From positions 1 through 46,699 of the forward strand of contig CANHCS010000010.1 in NCBI GenBank assembly GCA_947459195.1: a stretch of DNA of 46,699 nucleotides, in the 5' to 3' direction. The position numbers and the translations under genes were made by a program. The notes under the pieces were generated by a model. The model was not told the DNA's origin and ran no database searches. It was given only the letters and a program-made list of their open reading frames with translations. The DNA comes from Sphingobacteriaceae bacterium (GTDB lineage: Bacteria > Bacteroidota > Bacteroidia > Sphingobacteriales > Sphingobacteriaceae). Of the stretch, positions 33,103 through 40,820 are shown piece by piece (the first letter of the stretch is position 1; every line of letters starts with the position of its first letter).

Positions 33103-34509
33103 ATGAAAAAGATCCTAATCATCGACGATGAAGTAAGCATCGGCCAATTACTTTCCAAATTTTTAAGTCGTAATGGTTTTCTGGTAGAAACTGCCAACAG
33201 TGGTGCCACTGCTATGGAATTTCTAAAAACCGATTTCTTTAACCTGGTACTCTGCGATTTCAGATTGAAGGACACCGACGGAAGAGAAATGCTGAAAGAG
33301 ATCAAAACACTCTATCCCGCTACTGGAGTAATCATCATTACGGCTTATTCAGACATCCGCCTGGCGGTAGAGCTGATTAAAATGGGCGCTTACGATTACA
33401 TCAGCAAACCGCTTTATCCAAATGAAATTTTAAATACCATTAACAAGGCCTTGTCTACACAAGAGGCTTTAGCAGAAAAGCCAGCCCTCACCAACCCTGG
33501 TCAGCAATCGGTAAAAAAACAAAGTCAAAATTCTGGTCTTCCCGAAGATTTTATCGTGGGAGATAGCGCTGTTTCTAAAGAGCTGATGCGACAAATTGTA
33601 TTGGTTGCACCCACCAATTACAGTGTGATATTATATGGAGAAAGTGGCACGGGTAAAGAAGCTGTGGCCAAAAGTATCCATTTAAAGAGTCAAAGAAAAC
33701 ACCAACCCTTTGTGGCGCTTGATTGCGGTTCACTTACAAAAGAATTGGCCGCCAGCGAGTTTTTTGGACATGAAAAAGGAGCATTTACTGGCGCCTTGAG
33801 CACCAAGATTGGTCATTTTGAAATGGCGAATGGAGGTACCTTGTTTTTAGATGAAATAGGAAACTTGAGTTATGAAAGTCAAGTAGCACTACTTCGGACG
33901 GTCCAAGAGCGCAAAGTAAGAAGAATTGGCAGTACCAAGGAGCTCGAATTGGATGTGAGGATCATTGTTGCCACCAACGAAAACCTGCCTCAGGCCATCA
34001 AAGAGGGCCGTTTCAGAGAAGACCTTTATTATCGTTTCAATGAATTCATGATCCCCCTGCCGGCATTGAGAGAACGTGGCGATGACCTGATGCTTTTTGC
34101 CCATCATTTCTTGATGGCAGCGAAACAAGAATTACATAAAGAAGTAAACGGATTTTCTGAAGAAGTAATTGCACGATTTAAAGCTTACAATTGGCCGGGC
34201 AATATCCGAGAACTCAAAAATGTGGTAAGAAGAGCAGCTTTACTGAGCCAAGGCGATCTGTTACAAGTTAAAGATCTCCCACTCGAAATTTCTACTGCTT
34301 CACAGTGTTTACGTACACCTGAACCAAAATTATCAACCAATTCATCTCATGCATCTGCCGATTTAAAAAACATTGCTCATGAAGCAGAGTACGAGACCAT
34401 CATGAATGTTTTGAAAGAAGTGAGGTTCAATAAAACCAAAGCAGCCGAAATTCTGAAGATTGACCGAAAAACCCTTTACAACAAGATGAAAGCTTTCAGC
34501 ATCAGCTAA
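33103..34509 (+). CDS. Sigma-54-dependent response regulator (NtrC family)
   Basis: 468 residues from ATG 33103; a longer frame to 33049 lacks family sequence before KKILIIDDE. Receiver domain 1-115 with phosphorylatable Asp52 (LVLCDFRLKD), Thr81 and Lys103. AAA+ domain ~152-385 with Walker A GESGTGKE (180-187), an intact GAFTGA sigma-54 contact loop (227-232), and GGTLFLDEIGNL (Walker B). A Fis-type helix-turn-helix ends the protein (NKTKAAEILKIDRKTLYNKMK). It activates genes read by sigma-54 RNA polymerase after phosphorylation. No sensor kinase is adjacent, so its signal is unknown. Two palindromes lie upstream. Confidence 0.93.
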   Translation: MKKILIIDDEVSIGQLLSKFLSRNGFLVETANSGATAMEFLKTDFFNLVLCDFRLKDTDGREMLKEIKTLYPATGVIIITAYSDIRLAVELIKMGAYDYISKPLYPNEILNTINKALSTQEALAEKPALTNPGQQSVKKQSQNSGLPEDFIVGDSAVSKELMRQIVLVAPTNYSVILYGESGTGKEAVAKSIHLKSQRKHQPFVALDCGSLTKELAASEFFGHEKGAFTGALSTKIGHFEMANGGTLFLDEIGNLSYESQVALLRTVQERKVRRIGSTKELELDVRIIVATNENLPQAIKEGRFREDLYYRFNEFMIPLPALRERGDDLMLFAHHFLMAAKQELHKEVNGFSEEVIARFKAYNWPGNIRELKNVVRRAALLSQGDLLQVKDLPLEISTASQCLRTPEPKLSTNSSHASADLKNIAHEAEYETIMNVLKEVRFNKTKAAEILKIDRKTLYNKMKAFSIS

Positions 34510-34536
34510 ACCCGCACAATAAAAATCTTTTTTTTT

Positions 34537-34577
34537 CGTATTAGGTATAAGAATAGTTTTTTACCTAAAAAAATACG
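34537..34577 (+). other. Leader hairpin just before the OmpA-family gene
   Basis: CGTATTAGGTA (34537-34547) pairs with TACCTAA (34562-34568) and AATACG (34572-34577), with three unpaired bases between the two 3' segments. It ends 7 nt before the ATG. No T-run follows, so it is not a standard terminator. It may control stability or translation of the mRNA. Confidence 0.45.
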
Positions 34578-34584
34578 GATACCT

Positions 34585-36048
34585 ATGAAAAAAATAAGAT
34601 TAACGCTGTTATTGAAATTTTTTTTGGCCTTTGCCTTGAGCTTGGCTGCACAAGAAAAACCAACAGACAGCCTTGCTAAAATACGGCCCAAACCTGCATT
34701 CACTTTATTTAAAGGTCAAAAACCTTACCGAACCTGGTCTGTAGGCCTGCATACCGGTGCCTTGGCCCCGGTGGTATTTGCACCCAGTAATTATGATTTT
34801 TCTAATTGGGATGTGAACCTGGGATACGGCCTTAGTGTTCGGAAACAATTGGCCCACTCTTTCGGATTAGAATTTAATGCAACGGCAGGTAAAATATCTG
34901 GTAGCAACAAAGACCTGCCTGGCGGAGTCGGTTTCGGGTTAAAGTCTTACGAAACCACCATCTATACCAGCAGCCTGATGGGAGTGGTAAATGTGGCCAC
35001 CCTCGATTTCATGGGAAAAGAGAACTGGATCAATTTCATAGTAAAAGCCGGATGGGGGCAATCTGCCTTTTCGTACATCAAGACGGATGAATTTGATGTA
35101 ACCACCAATTACAAAGGCAAATATGGCTTGAGCGGCACAGAAACCTACCGTTACGAATCATTTGTACCGATTGGAGTTGCTGTAAAATTCAAAATTTCAG
35201 ATCGGATGCATTTCGATTTGGGTTATACGATGAATTTTTCAGGAAGCGATTTCCTGGATGGTTTAAAAATCAATCGGACACCTGCAGACCGGTTCTCTTA
35301 TGCCTATAGTGGTCTGGAGTTTTCACTGGGCAAAAAGAAACAGCCTGCCCTTGACTGGGTAAACCCTATCTCGATGATGTATGATGATTTGTACATGAGA
35401 AATGATTCTGCCGAGCTGGCTGCACTGCGGAAAAGGGTAAAAATATTAGAAAAAGATGTGGAAGAACTAAAATGCGATACCGATTCAGATGGAATTGGCG
35501 ATTTATTTGACAAATGCCCAGGTACACCACGTGGTGTAGTGGTAAGCGGCTGGGGATGTCCATTAGATACCGACCAGGACAGTGTTTATGATTATTTGGA
35601 TAAGTGCCCACTGGTTAAAGGTGACAAAAATAATAACGGTTGCCCTGAAGTGGCCAAGGCGACAGTCATCAGCCGACCTAACATACAGCTGAGTGTAGAA
35701 GAGCAGAAAATACTACAGGATGTTTTTGAAAACCTGGAATTTGCCACCGGGAAATGGATCATCAAGGCGGTTTCTTATCCTTCACTCAATAAACTAGCCA
35801 CCTTATTAATTACCAAGCCTAACTATAGCTTAAAAATAAGCGGACATACCGATGCGGTGGGCTCAGAAAAAGCTAACCAAACACTATCCGTTAATCGAGC
35901 CAATGCCGTAAAAAGCTATTTGGTGAAACGCGGTGTTTCGAAAAATAAAATTGAAGCCAGGGGCTTTGGGGAATCACAGCCTATTGCCGACAATGAGACG
36001 GAGGAGGGTAGACAACGGAACCGAAGGGTAGAATTCAATATTTTCTAA
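34585..36048 (+). CDS. OmpA-family outer-membrane protein with thrombospondin type 3 repeats
   Basis: 487 residues. A signal peptide (KKIRLTLLLKFFLAFALSLAAQ) leads to a ~220-residue barrel-like region rich in alternating strands. A short coiled coil (LRKRVKILEKDVEELK, near 280) follows. Next come Asp-rich calcium-binding thrombospondin type 3 units (CDTDSDGIGDLFDKCPGTP, DTDQDSVYDYLDKCP). The C-terminal OmpA domain binds peptidoglycan: LKISGHTDAVGSEKANQTLSVNRANAVKSYL and RGFGESQPIADNETEEGRQRNRRVEF. It should sit in the outer membrane and tether it to the cell wall. Followed by a strong terminator. Confidence 0.92.
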   Translation: MKKIRLTLLLKFFLAFALSLAAQEKPTDSLAKIRPKPAFTLFKGQKPYRTWSVGLHTGALAPVVFAPSNYDFSNWDVNLGYGLSVRKQLAHSFGLEFNATAGKISGSNKDLPGGVGFGLKSYETTIYTSSLMGVVNVATLDFMGKENWINFIVKAGWGQSAFSYIKTDEFDVTTNYKGKYGLSGTETYRYESFVPIGVAVKFKISDRMHFDLGYTMNFSGSDFLDGLKINRTPADRFSYAYSGLEFSLGKKKQPALDWVNPISMMYDDLYMRNDSAELAALRKRVKILEKDVEELKCDTDSDGIGDLFDKCPGTPRGVVVSGWGCPLDTDQDSVYDYLDKCPLVKGDKNNNGCPEVAKATVISRPNIQLSVEEQKILQDVFENLEFATGKWIIKAVSYPSLNKLATLLITKPNYSLKISGHTDAVGSEKANQTLSVNRANAVKSYLVKRGVSKNKIEARGFGESQPIADNETEEGRQRNRRVEFNIF

Positions 36049-36064
36049 TATAGCCTTGCTCATG

Positions 36065-36100
36065 AAAAATCCTATCCCCAAATGGAGATGGGATTTTTTT
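36065..36100 (+). terminator. Intrinsic terminator after the OmpA-family gene
   Basis: Stem ATCCTATC (36069-36076) with GATGGGAT (36087-36094), including one T-G pair, and extended by A/T pairs. It ends in a seven-T run at 36094-36100. Confidence 0.85.
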
Positions 36101-36163
36101 ATGTAGAAACCTTGATTAACTTTAAGTGTTGTTGGGAAATGTTAGAACGTTTATTTCAAAACC

Positions 36164-37213
36164 ATGTCGATTTATAATTTAAAGCAGCGTAATGCCATCG
36201 TTTTATGCTTACTCCTCGTCTTGGGCGGGTTTATTTTGTATTCACTCAGAATCATTGCAGGAGCTTTGTTAAGTACCTTGGTGCTTTATACCATTTTCAG
36301 ACCTGTATATTTATTACTTACCGATAAATGGAAAATCAATAAGATTTTAACCACCGTTGGCATCATCCTGGTTTCTTTATTAATGATTGTTTTCCCATTT
36401 CTGGCACTCAGCATGATGGTCATCAATAAGATTGCCTCTTTCCAACAAAACCCCGAAGCAATTAAAACACTTATCAAAGGAATTGAAGATTACATTGGGT
36501 CCACCTTCCATGTACCTCATTCATTAGATCTTGTAATAAGCAAATTGGATGATTTTGCAGCGAATTTATTCCCAGCGGTAATTGGCGGGGCAGCCGATAT
36601 TTTTATTGGGGTGCTGATCATGTATTTTTTACTTTATTTCATGTTCACCCAGCACCAAAGTTTTGAGAAAGGGCTGCTCAAATACGCCCCATTTAAAGAA
36701 CCAGATGCCATTAAGTTTGCTACTGAACTTCGCGATACTACTTACTCCAATGTATTGGGCCAAGGATTCATCGCTATTGTACAGGGAAGTTTGGTGAGTT
36801 TGGGATTCATCATTTTTGGAATACCCGATGCTGTTTTCTGGGGAGTGATTTCTACTTTTCTATCCTTTTTACCCGTCGTTGGCGCCCCTTTTGTATTTAT
36901 TCCGGCGGCATTGATTCAACTTTCTCATGGGAACGAAACAGCTGGCTGGGGACTTTTACTGTGGGGCTTCATCCTGATAATTAATATTGATAACGTGATC
37001 CGCCTGATCATTGCAAAACAAGTCGCCAATATGCATCCCATCATTACCGTAATTGGAGTGGTAATCGGCATCCCGGTATTTGGTATCCTCGGACTGGTGT
37101 TTGGACCTTTATTGCTTTCTTATTTTATCCTCACTTTTAAGATTTATGAGAGAAGTTATCACGCTGCCCAAAAAGAAGAAGCCGCAAAACAAGCATTTGA
37201 AGAGCGCCTTTAA
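36164..37213 (+). CDS. AI-2E family (PerM-like) membrane permease
   Basis: 349 residues with about eight membrane segments, the usual layout of the family. There are N-terminal segments around AIVLCLLLVLGGFILYSLRI and VGIILVSLLMIVFPFLALSMMVI, a soluble middle part (~85-135), then FIAIVQGSLVSLGFIIFGIPDAVFWGVISTFLSFLPVVGAPFVFIPA and IDNVIRLIIAKQVANMHPIITVIGVVIGIPVFGILGLVFGPLLLSYF, the family's most conserved stretch. Members export or import diverse small compounds; autoinducer-2 export is only one proposal. A small YtxH-like gene follows after 67 nt. Confidence 0.87.
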   Translation: MSIYNLKQRNAIVLCLLLVLGGFILYSLRIIAGALLSTLVLYTIFRPVYLLLTDKWKINKILTTVGIILVSLLMIVFPFLALSMMVINKIASFQQNPEAIKTLIKGIEDYIGSTFHVPHSLDLVISKLDDFAANLFPAVIGGAADIFIGVLIMYFLLYFMFTQHQSFEKGLLKYAPFKEPDAIKFATELRDTTYSNVLGQGFIAIVQGSLVSLGFIIFGIPDAVFWGVISTFLSFLPVVGAPFVFIPAALIQLSHGNETAGWGLLLWGFILIINIDNVIRLIIAKQVANMHPIITVIGVVIGIPVFGILGLVFGPLLLSYFILTFKIYERSYHAAQKEEAAKQAFEERL

Positions 37214-37280
37214 AGAATTTCTAAACACTTTGAAAATTGGCTTGTTGAAGAAGAAAGTTTAAATTAAAAGAGAAAACAAG

Positions 37281-37553
37281 ATGAGTGATAATTCAAAAAT
37301 TGTAGTGGCGCTGCTGACCGGTGTGGCAGTTGGTGCAGCTTTAGGAATTCTTTTTGCACCCGAAAGTGGATCGGAAACACGTGATAAATTGAGTAAGGCT
37401 CTCAAAGATTTGGGTGAGCGGATTCAGGACCTTACAGAAGAAGGGATGGACGATTTAAGCGAAACTGCTGAAAAAGTAGGGAGTGCGGTAAAGTCGAAAA
37501 TGAAGAAAACACAGGATACGTTTAATGAGGCCGGCAACCAAGTCGGGATTTAA
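37281..37553 (+). CDS. YtxH-domain protein
   Basis: 90 residues. One glycine-rich membrane segment (IVVALLTGVAVGAALGILFAPESG) with the APESGSETRDKL motif typical of YtxH proteins, then an amphipathic helical region. Such proteins accumulate under stress in many bacteria; no enzymatic role is known. It starts a three-gene group with 11 nt to the next gene. Confidence 0.88.
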   Translation: MSDNSKIVVALLTGVAVGAALGILFAPESGSETRDKLSKALKDLGERIQDLTEEGMDDLSETAEKVGSAVKSKMKKTQDTFNEAGNQVGI

Positions 37554-37564
37554 AATCCGAGAAT

Positions 37565-37933
37565 ATGGAAGAGCAGAAACCTGATCAAGAAAATCTGATT
37601 GAAAAAATTAAAATCTACATCAGACTTAAAAGTCGTTTGGCAGTGCTGAGCACTGTAGAAAAGGTGGCTGAATTTTATGCCGCTGCGGTAAGTAATATCC
37701 TTTTAACGCTTTGCTTTTTAATGATGTTGATTTTTGCCAGCCTGGGAACCTCCTTTTGGCTCAATGAAGTGTTAAATAGCACTTGGCTTGGATTTTTTTG
37801 GGTGGCAGGTGTTTATCTGCTCTTCTTTATCATCGTGATTTTTATCAAATCTAAATGGATAGAAGAACCACTGATGGACCGCTTGGTTAGAAAAATGCTG
37901 GCAGAAAAAATCGAAGAAAAAGATGGCGAATAA
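37565..37933 (+). CDS. Holin-like (YqjE/phage holin superfamily III) membrane protein
   Basis: 122 residues with two strong membrane segments (AAAVSNILLTLCFLMMLIFASLG and FFWVAGVYLLFFIIVIFI). N-terminal charged helix and a C-terminal tail (KSKWIEEPLMDRLVRKML). This is the shape of YqjE-like proteins, annotated as phage holin III but chromosomal. There are no lysis genes nearby, so it is not a phage holin in function. Its stop overlaps the next ATG by 11 nt. Confidence 0.75.
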   Translation: MEEQKPDQENLIEKIKIYIRLKSRLAVLSTVEKVAEFYAAAVSNILLTLCFLMMLIFASLGTSFWLNEVLNSTWLGFFWVAGVYLLFFIIVIFIKSKWIEEPLMDRLVRKMLAEKIEEKDGE

Positions 37934-38357
37934 TCGAATCAATAGCATGGGCGATTTACGCTCCGAGATCATCCGCTTACGGACTGAGACGGCGGTGAGA
38001 GAAGGTGAATTGAAGGAAGAATTTCAGCAAATTTCTGAAAAGATACAAGCACCCTTCAGGTTAATGCAAGAATTGGGGGCATGGTTTGGCATCGGCGGCA
38101 AAGCCGACGAGAAAAGCAGCGATTGGCTTACTGCAGTTGCACAATTAGGCGTTCCTTACTTATTAAATTCACTGATTTTTAAACGATCCGGCTTCCTTCT
38201 AAAAGCACTCATTGCGCTGGTTTCACAGAAAGCGGTAGCAGGGATCAATATGGATAAAATGACAGGCTGGATTGAAAAAATCAGCCAATGGATCCAAAAA
38301 CAAAGCAAACAAAAACAAGCTGCGGATACAGAAGATCGAGCAGACAGTGGTTGTTAG
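37923..38357 (+). CDS. Coiled-coil protein of unknown function, third gene of the YtxH group
   Basis: 144 residues, no family recognised with confidence. Residues 5-45 are a charged helix (IIRLRTETAVREGELKEEFQQISEKI) likely to form a coiled coil. A moderately hydrophobic middle (VPYLLNSLIFKRSGFLLKALIALVSQKAVAG) may touch the membrane, and the tail is charged and Gln/Lys-rich. By position it recalls YqjK after YqjD-YqjE in E. coli; that is analogy only. The 11-nt overlap with the previous gene shows coupled translation. Its stop overlaps the convergent fadD-like gene by 4 nt. Confidence 0.7.
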   Translation: MANNRINSMGDLRSEIIRLRTETAVREGELKEEFQQISEKIQAPFRLMQELGAWFGIGGKADEKSSDWLTAVAQLGVPYLLNSLIFKRSGFLLKALIALVSQKAVAGINMDKMTGWIEKISQWIQKQSKQKQAADTEDRADSGC

Positions 38358-40135
38358 ATTCTACCACTCTCCAGATCTTGGTAGATGCTTTCGATTAGAT
38401 CTTTGTTGCGTTCGTATATCACCTTTCGTTTCAAACTCAACTTCGGTGTCAGTTCGCTGGCATCAATGGTCCACTCTTTAGGCAATAAGCGGAACATTTT
38501 CACCTGTTCCCAACGACCAAAACCAGAATTGTATCGATCTATTTCTCTTTGGTATTTATCAATCACTTCCGAATGCTCAATCATTTCTGCTGGGGTGGTA
38601 TAAGTGATCCCTTTCTTTTCGCACCAGGCGGCCAGCGCCTGAAAATTAGGAACGATCAAAGCAGAAGGGAATTTTCTGTTTTCTCCCACCACCATCACCT
38701 GTTCAATAAGCGGTGATTCTTTGAATTTATTTTCGATGAGTTGGGGGGCAATATACTTACCTCCGGCTGTTTTGAATATTTCCTTCTTACGATCAGTGAT
38801 CCGGAGGAAACCTCCTTCTATAATTTCGCCAATATCACCGGTATGGAACCAGCCATCCGCATCAATTACTTCGGCAGTTAAATCGGGACGATTATAATAG
38901 CCTTTCATGATGTTCGGGCCTTTACATAAAATCTCCCCGTCTTCGGCAATTTTAACCGCTACATTCGGAATGGTTTTACCCACGCTGCCAAAACAAGCTT
39001 GGTGCGGATCTAAACGATTCAAACTAATGACCGGTGAAGTTTCGGTTAAACCATATCCCTCAAGCACCGGAATTTGGGCAGCCCAAAATACCCTCGCCAA
39101 TCGGGGTTGCAAGGCAGCTCCACCTGACATCAGGGTTTTGACTTCGCCCCCTAAAGCTTCACGCCATTTGGAGAATATTAATTTGTTGGCAATAGAAAGT
39201 TGAAATTCATACCAGGGACCATTCTTCCCATCCAATTCATACTTCAATCCTAAATTTAATGCCCAAAAGAATAGTTTCTTTTTGATACCGGTGAGTGCTG
39301 TACCTTTTTCTACAATGCGATCATAAATTTTTTCGAGCACCCGGGGGACGGTGGTGAAACCATGTGGTTTAACCTCCTGGATATCGGCCATCACCGACTC
39401 AATGCTCTCTGCATAGTACACACTCACCAGGGCATAGCAGTTAATGTAAAAAACTACTCTTTCAAAAATGTGAGAAAGTGGTAAAAAGCTAATCACCCTT
39501 TCTAATACTTTCGGGTAGGCGCTGAGGGTATCCCTCAAGTTAGTCACCACATTATGATGGGTAAGCATGACCCCTTTCGGTGTACCGGTGGTGCCCGAAG
39601 TATAAATAATGGTCACCAAATCTTCTGGCAGTACCTGATCGCGGTAAGGCTGTAAATCAATGGCAGATTTCGCCTCCCCTAATGCTTTTAATTCAGCCCA
39701 AAAAGGTGCGGTGTTACACTCTTCAAAAGCATAAATTTTTAAGTCTAAACCTAATTCAGATTTGATTGCTTGTAATTTTTCTACCAATTCTATCGAACCG
39801 GCAAACACCACCTTGATTTGTGCATCCTGTAAAATAAACCGAATATCGTTGCTCGAAAGCGTGGGATACATAGGCACCTGTGTAGCCCCAATCTGCATGA
39901 TGGCGAAGTCACAAATATTCCATTCAGGTCTGTTGGCAGACATGATGGCTACCTTGTCATCTTTTTTGATACCCAAGGCAATCAGGCCCTTGCTGGTTTC
40001 ATCAATTGATTGAATAAACTGTTGAGGGCTATAAGTGATCCACTTACCGTTACGCTTACCGGCAACCAGAACTTCACGAGGAAAATTCTTTAGGACATGT
40101 GGGAGGAGATCATGAACTCGGGTTAAAACAGACAT
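38354..40135 (-). CDS. Long-chain fatty acyl-CoA synthetase (AMP-forming)
   Basis: 593 residues, the full length for the long-chain type. The P-loop-like ATP motif is IYTSGTTGTPKGVMLTHHNVV. GYGLTETSPVISLN is the acyl-adenylate motif, and GWFHTGDIGEIIEGGFLRITDRKKEIFKTAGGKYIAP forms the hinge and cofactor region. It activates fatty acids to acyl-CoA, feeding beta-oxidation such as the fadNAE pathway or lipid synthesis. It is not in the fad operon, and no copy of the MarR-type palindrome is visible upstream. It converges with the YtxH group; ATG at 40135. Confidence 0.92.
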   Translation of the reverse strand: MSVLTRVHDLLPHVLKNFPREVLVAGKRNGKWITYSPQQFIQSIDETSKGLIALGIKKDDKVAIMSANRPEWNICDFAIMQIGATQVPMYPTLSSNDIRFILQDAQIKVVFAGSIELVEKLQAIKSELGLDLKIYAFEECNTAPFWAELKALGEAKSAIDLQPYRDQVLPEDLVTIIYTSGTTGTPKGVMLTHHNVVTNLRDTLSAYPKVLERVISFLPLSHIFERVVFYINCYALVSVYYAESIESVMADIQEVKPHGFTTVPRVLEKIYDRIVEKGTALTGIKKKLFFWALNLGLKYELDGKNGPWYEFQLSIANKLIFSKWREALGGEVKTLMSGGAALQPRLARVFWAAQIPVLEGYGLTETSPVISLNRLDPHQACFGSVGKTIPNVAVKIAEDGEILCKGPNIMKGYYNRPDLTAEVIDADGWFHTGDIGEIIEGGFLRITDRKKEIFKTAGGKYIAPQLIENKFKESPLIEQVMVVGENRKFPSALIVPNFQALAAWCEKKGITYTTPAEMIEHSEVIDKYQREIDRYNSGFGRWEQVKMFRLLPKEWTIDASELTPKLSLKRKVIYERNKDLIESIYQDLESGRI

Positions 40136-40238
40136 AGGTTGATCAAGTGATATTAAAGGTTACACCACCAATATAATTAAAAATTGAATAAAATAGCTAC
40201 ATAGGAGTTCAAAAGGGAATAATTTTACGATTTATAGA

Positions 40239-40246
40239 TATTTTTG
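40239..40246 (+). promoter_or_regulatory. TAnnTTTG promoter box upstream of the small outer-membrane protein gene
   Basis: TATTTTTG, 61 nt before the chosen ATG at 40308. It lies 7 nt before an earlier in-frame ATG at 40254, which would make a leaderless product with an 18-residue extension before the signal peptide. Confidence 0.4.
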
Positions 40247-40307
40247 TAAGCAGATGAACAAAAATGAAAATGGCATTAAAATTGATAGGATAAACGGAAA
40301 AAACCAT

Positions 40308-40784
40308 ATGAAGAAAACACTTTTATTCAGCCTATTCCTGATTACTTTAAGTTTATTGAGTCAAAATGCAAATGCTCAATACAAGCACGCTATTGGTGGT
40401 CGGTTTGGAGCCGCAAATGGAATCAGTTTCAAAACTTTTAATCACAATTATGACCGGGCCCTTGATTTGATCCTGAACTTCCAGTCGAGAAACGATTATT
40501 CTTATTTCCGCTTTACGGGCCTGTATGAAATCCATCAGGATATTGAAAATGCCGATGGCTTACGTTGGTATTATGGTTTTGGTGGAACCTTGGGATCCAG
40601 AAATTACAAACCCACCGATAACAATGAACTTTTATTAGGAATTGATGGGGTTATTGGTTTGGATTATAAGTTCAATGGTGTACCCATCAATTTGTCTCTG
40701 GATTGGAAACCAACCCTGGAAGTTGCTCCCAATACCGGACTAAATGCTGAAGGCGTAGGTCTTTCGTTTAGATTTACATTTTAA
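40308..40784 (+). CDS. Small outer-membrane beta-barrel-like protein, unknown function
   Basis: 158 residues from ATG 40308, chosen because a normal signal peptide (KKTLLFSLFLITLSLLSQNANAQ) starts there. The ATG at 40254 would precede it with 18 charged residues. The mature part has alternating strands with aromatic girdle residues (HAIGGRFGAANGISFKTF, YSYFRFTGLYEIH, LRWYYGFGGTLG, PINLSLDWKPTLEV) and ends in GVGLSFRFTF, a typical barrel C-terminus with terminal Phe. Its function cannot be read. Transcription ends at the terminator 40790-40817. Confidence 0.75.
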   Translation: MKKTLLFSLFLITLSLLSQNANAQYKHAIGGRFGAANGISFKTFNHNYDRALDLILNFQSRNDYSYFRFTGLYEIHQDIENADGLRWYYGFGGTLGSRNYKPTDNNELLLGIDGVIGLDYKFNGVPINLSLDWKPTLEVAPNTGLNAEGVGLSFRFTF

Positions 40785-40789
40785 GTCAT

Positions 40790-40817
40790 AAAAAACCCTC
40801 CAGCCGGAGGGTTTTTT
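40790..40817. terminator. Bidirectional intrinsic terminator
   Basis: CCCTCC (40796-40801) with GGAGGG (40806-40811), 4-nt loop, lengthened by A-run/T-run pairing. It sits between the convergent outer-membrane protein gene and the M61 peptidase gene. Confidence 0.9.
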
Positions 40818-40820
40818 TTA

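Noticed and set aside
37080-37262. A 60-codon frame across the end of the AI-2E permease gene
   Set aside because: Most of it overlaps the conserved permease C-terminus in another frame; the basic tail is low complexity.
37565-37933. Phage holin as a sign of a prophage
   Set aside because: There are no phage structural, lysis or integrase genes nearby; the family is common on chromosomes as YqjE-like proteins.
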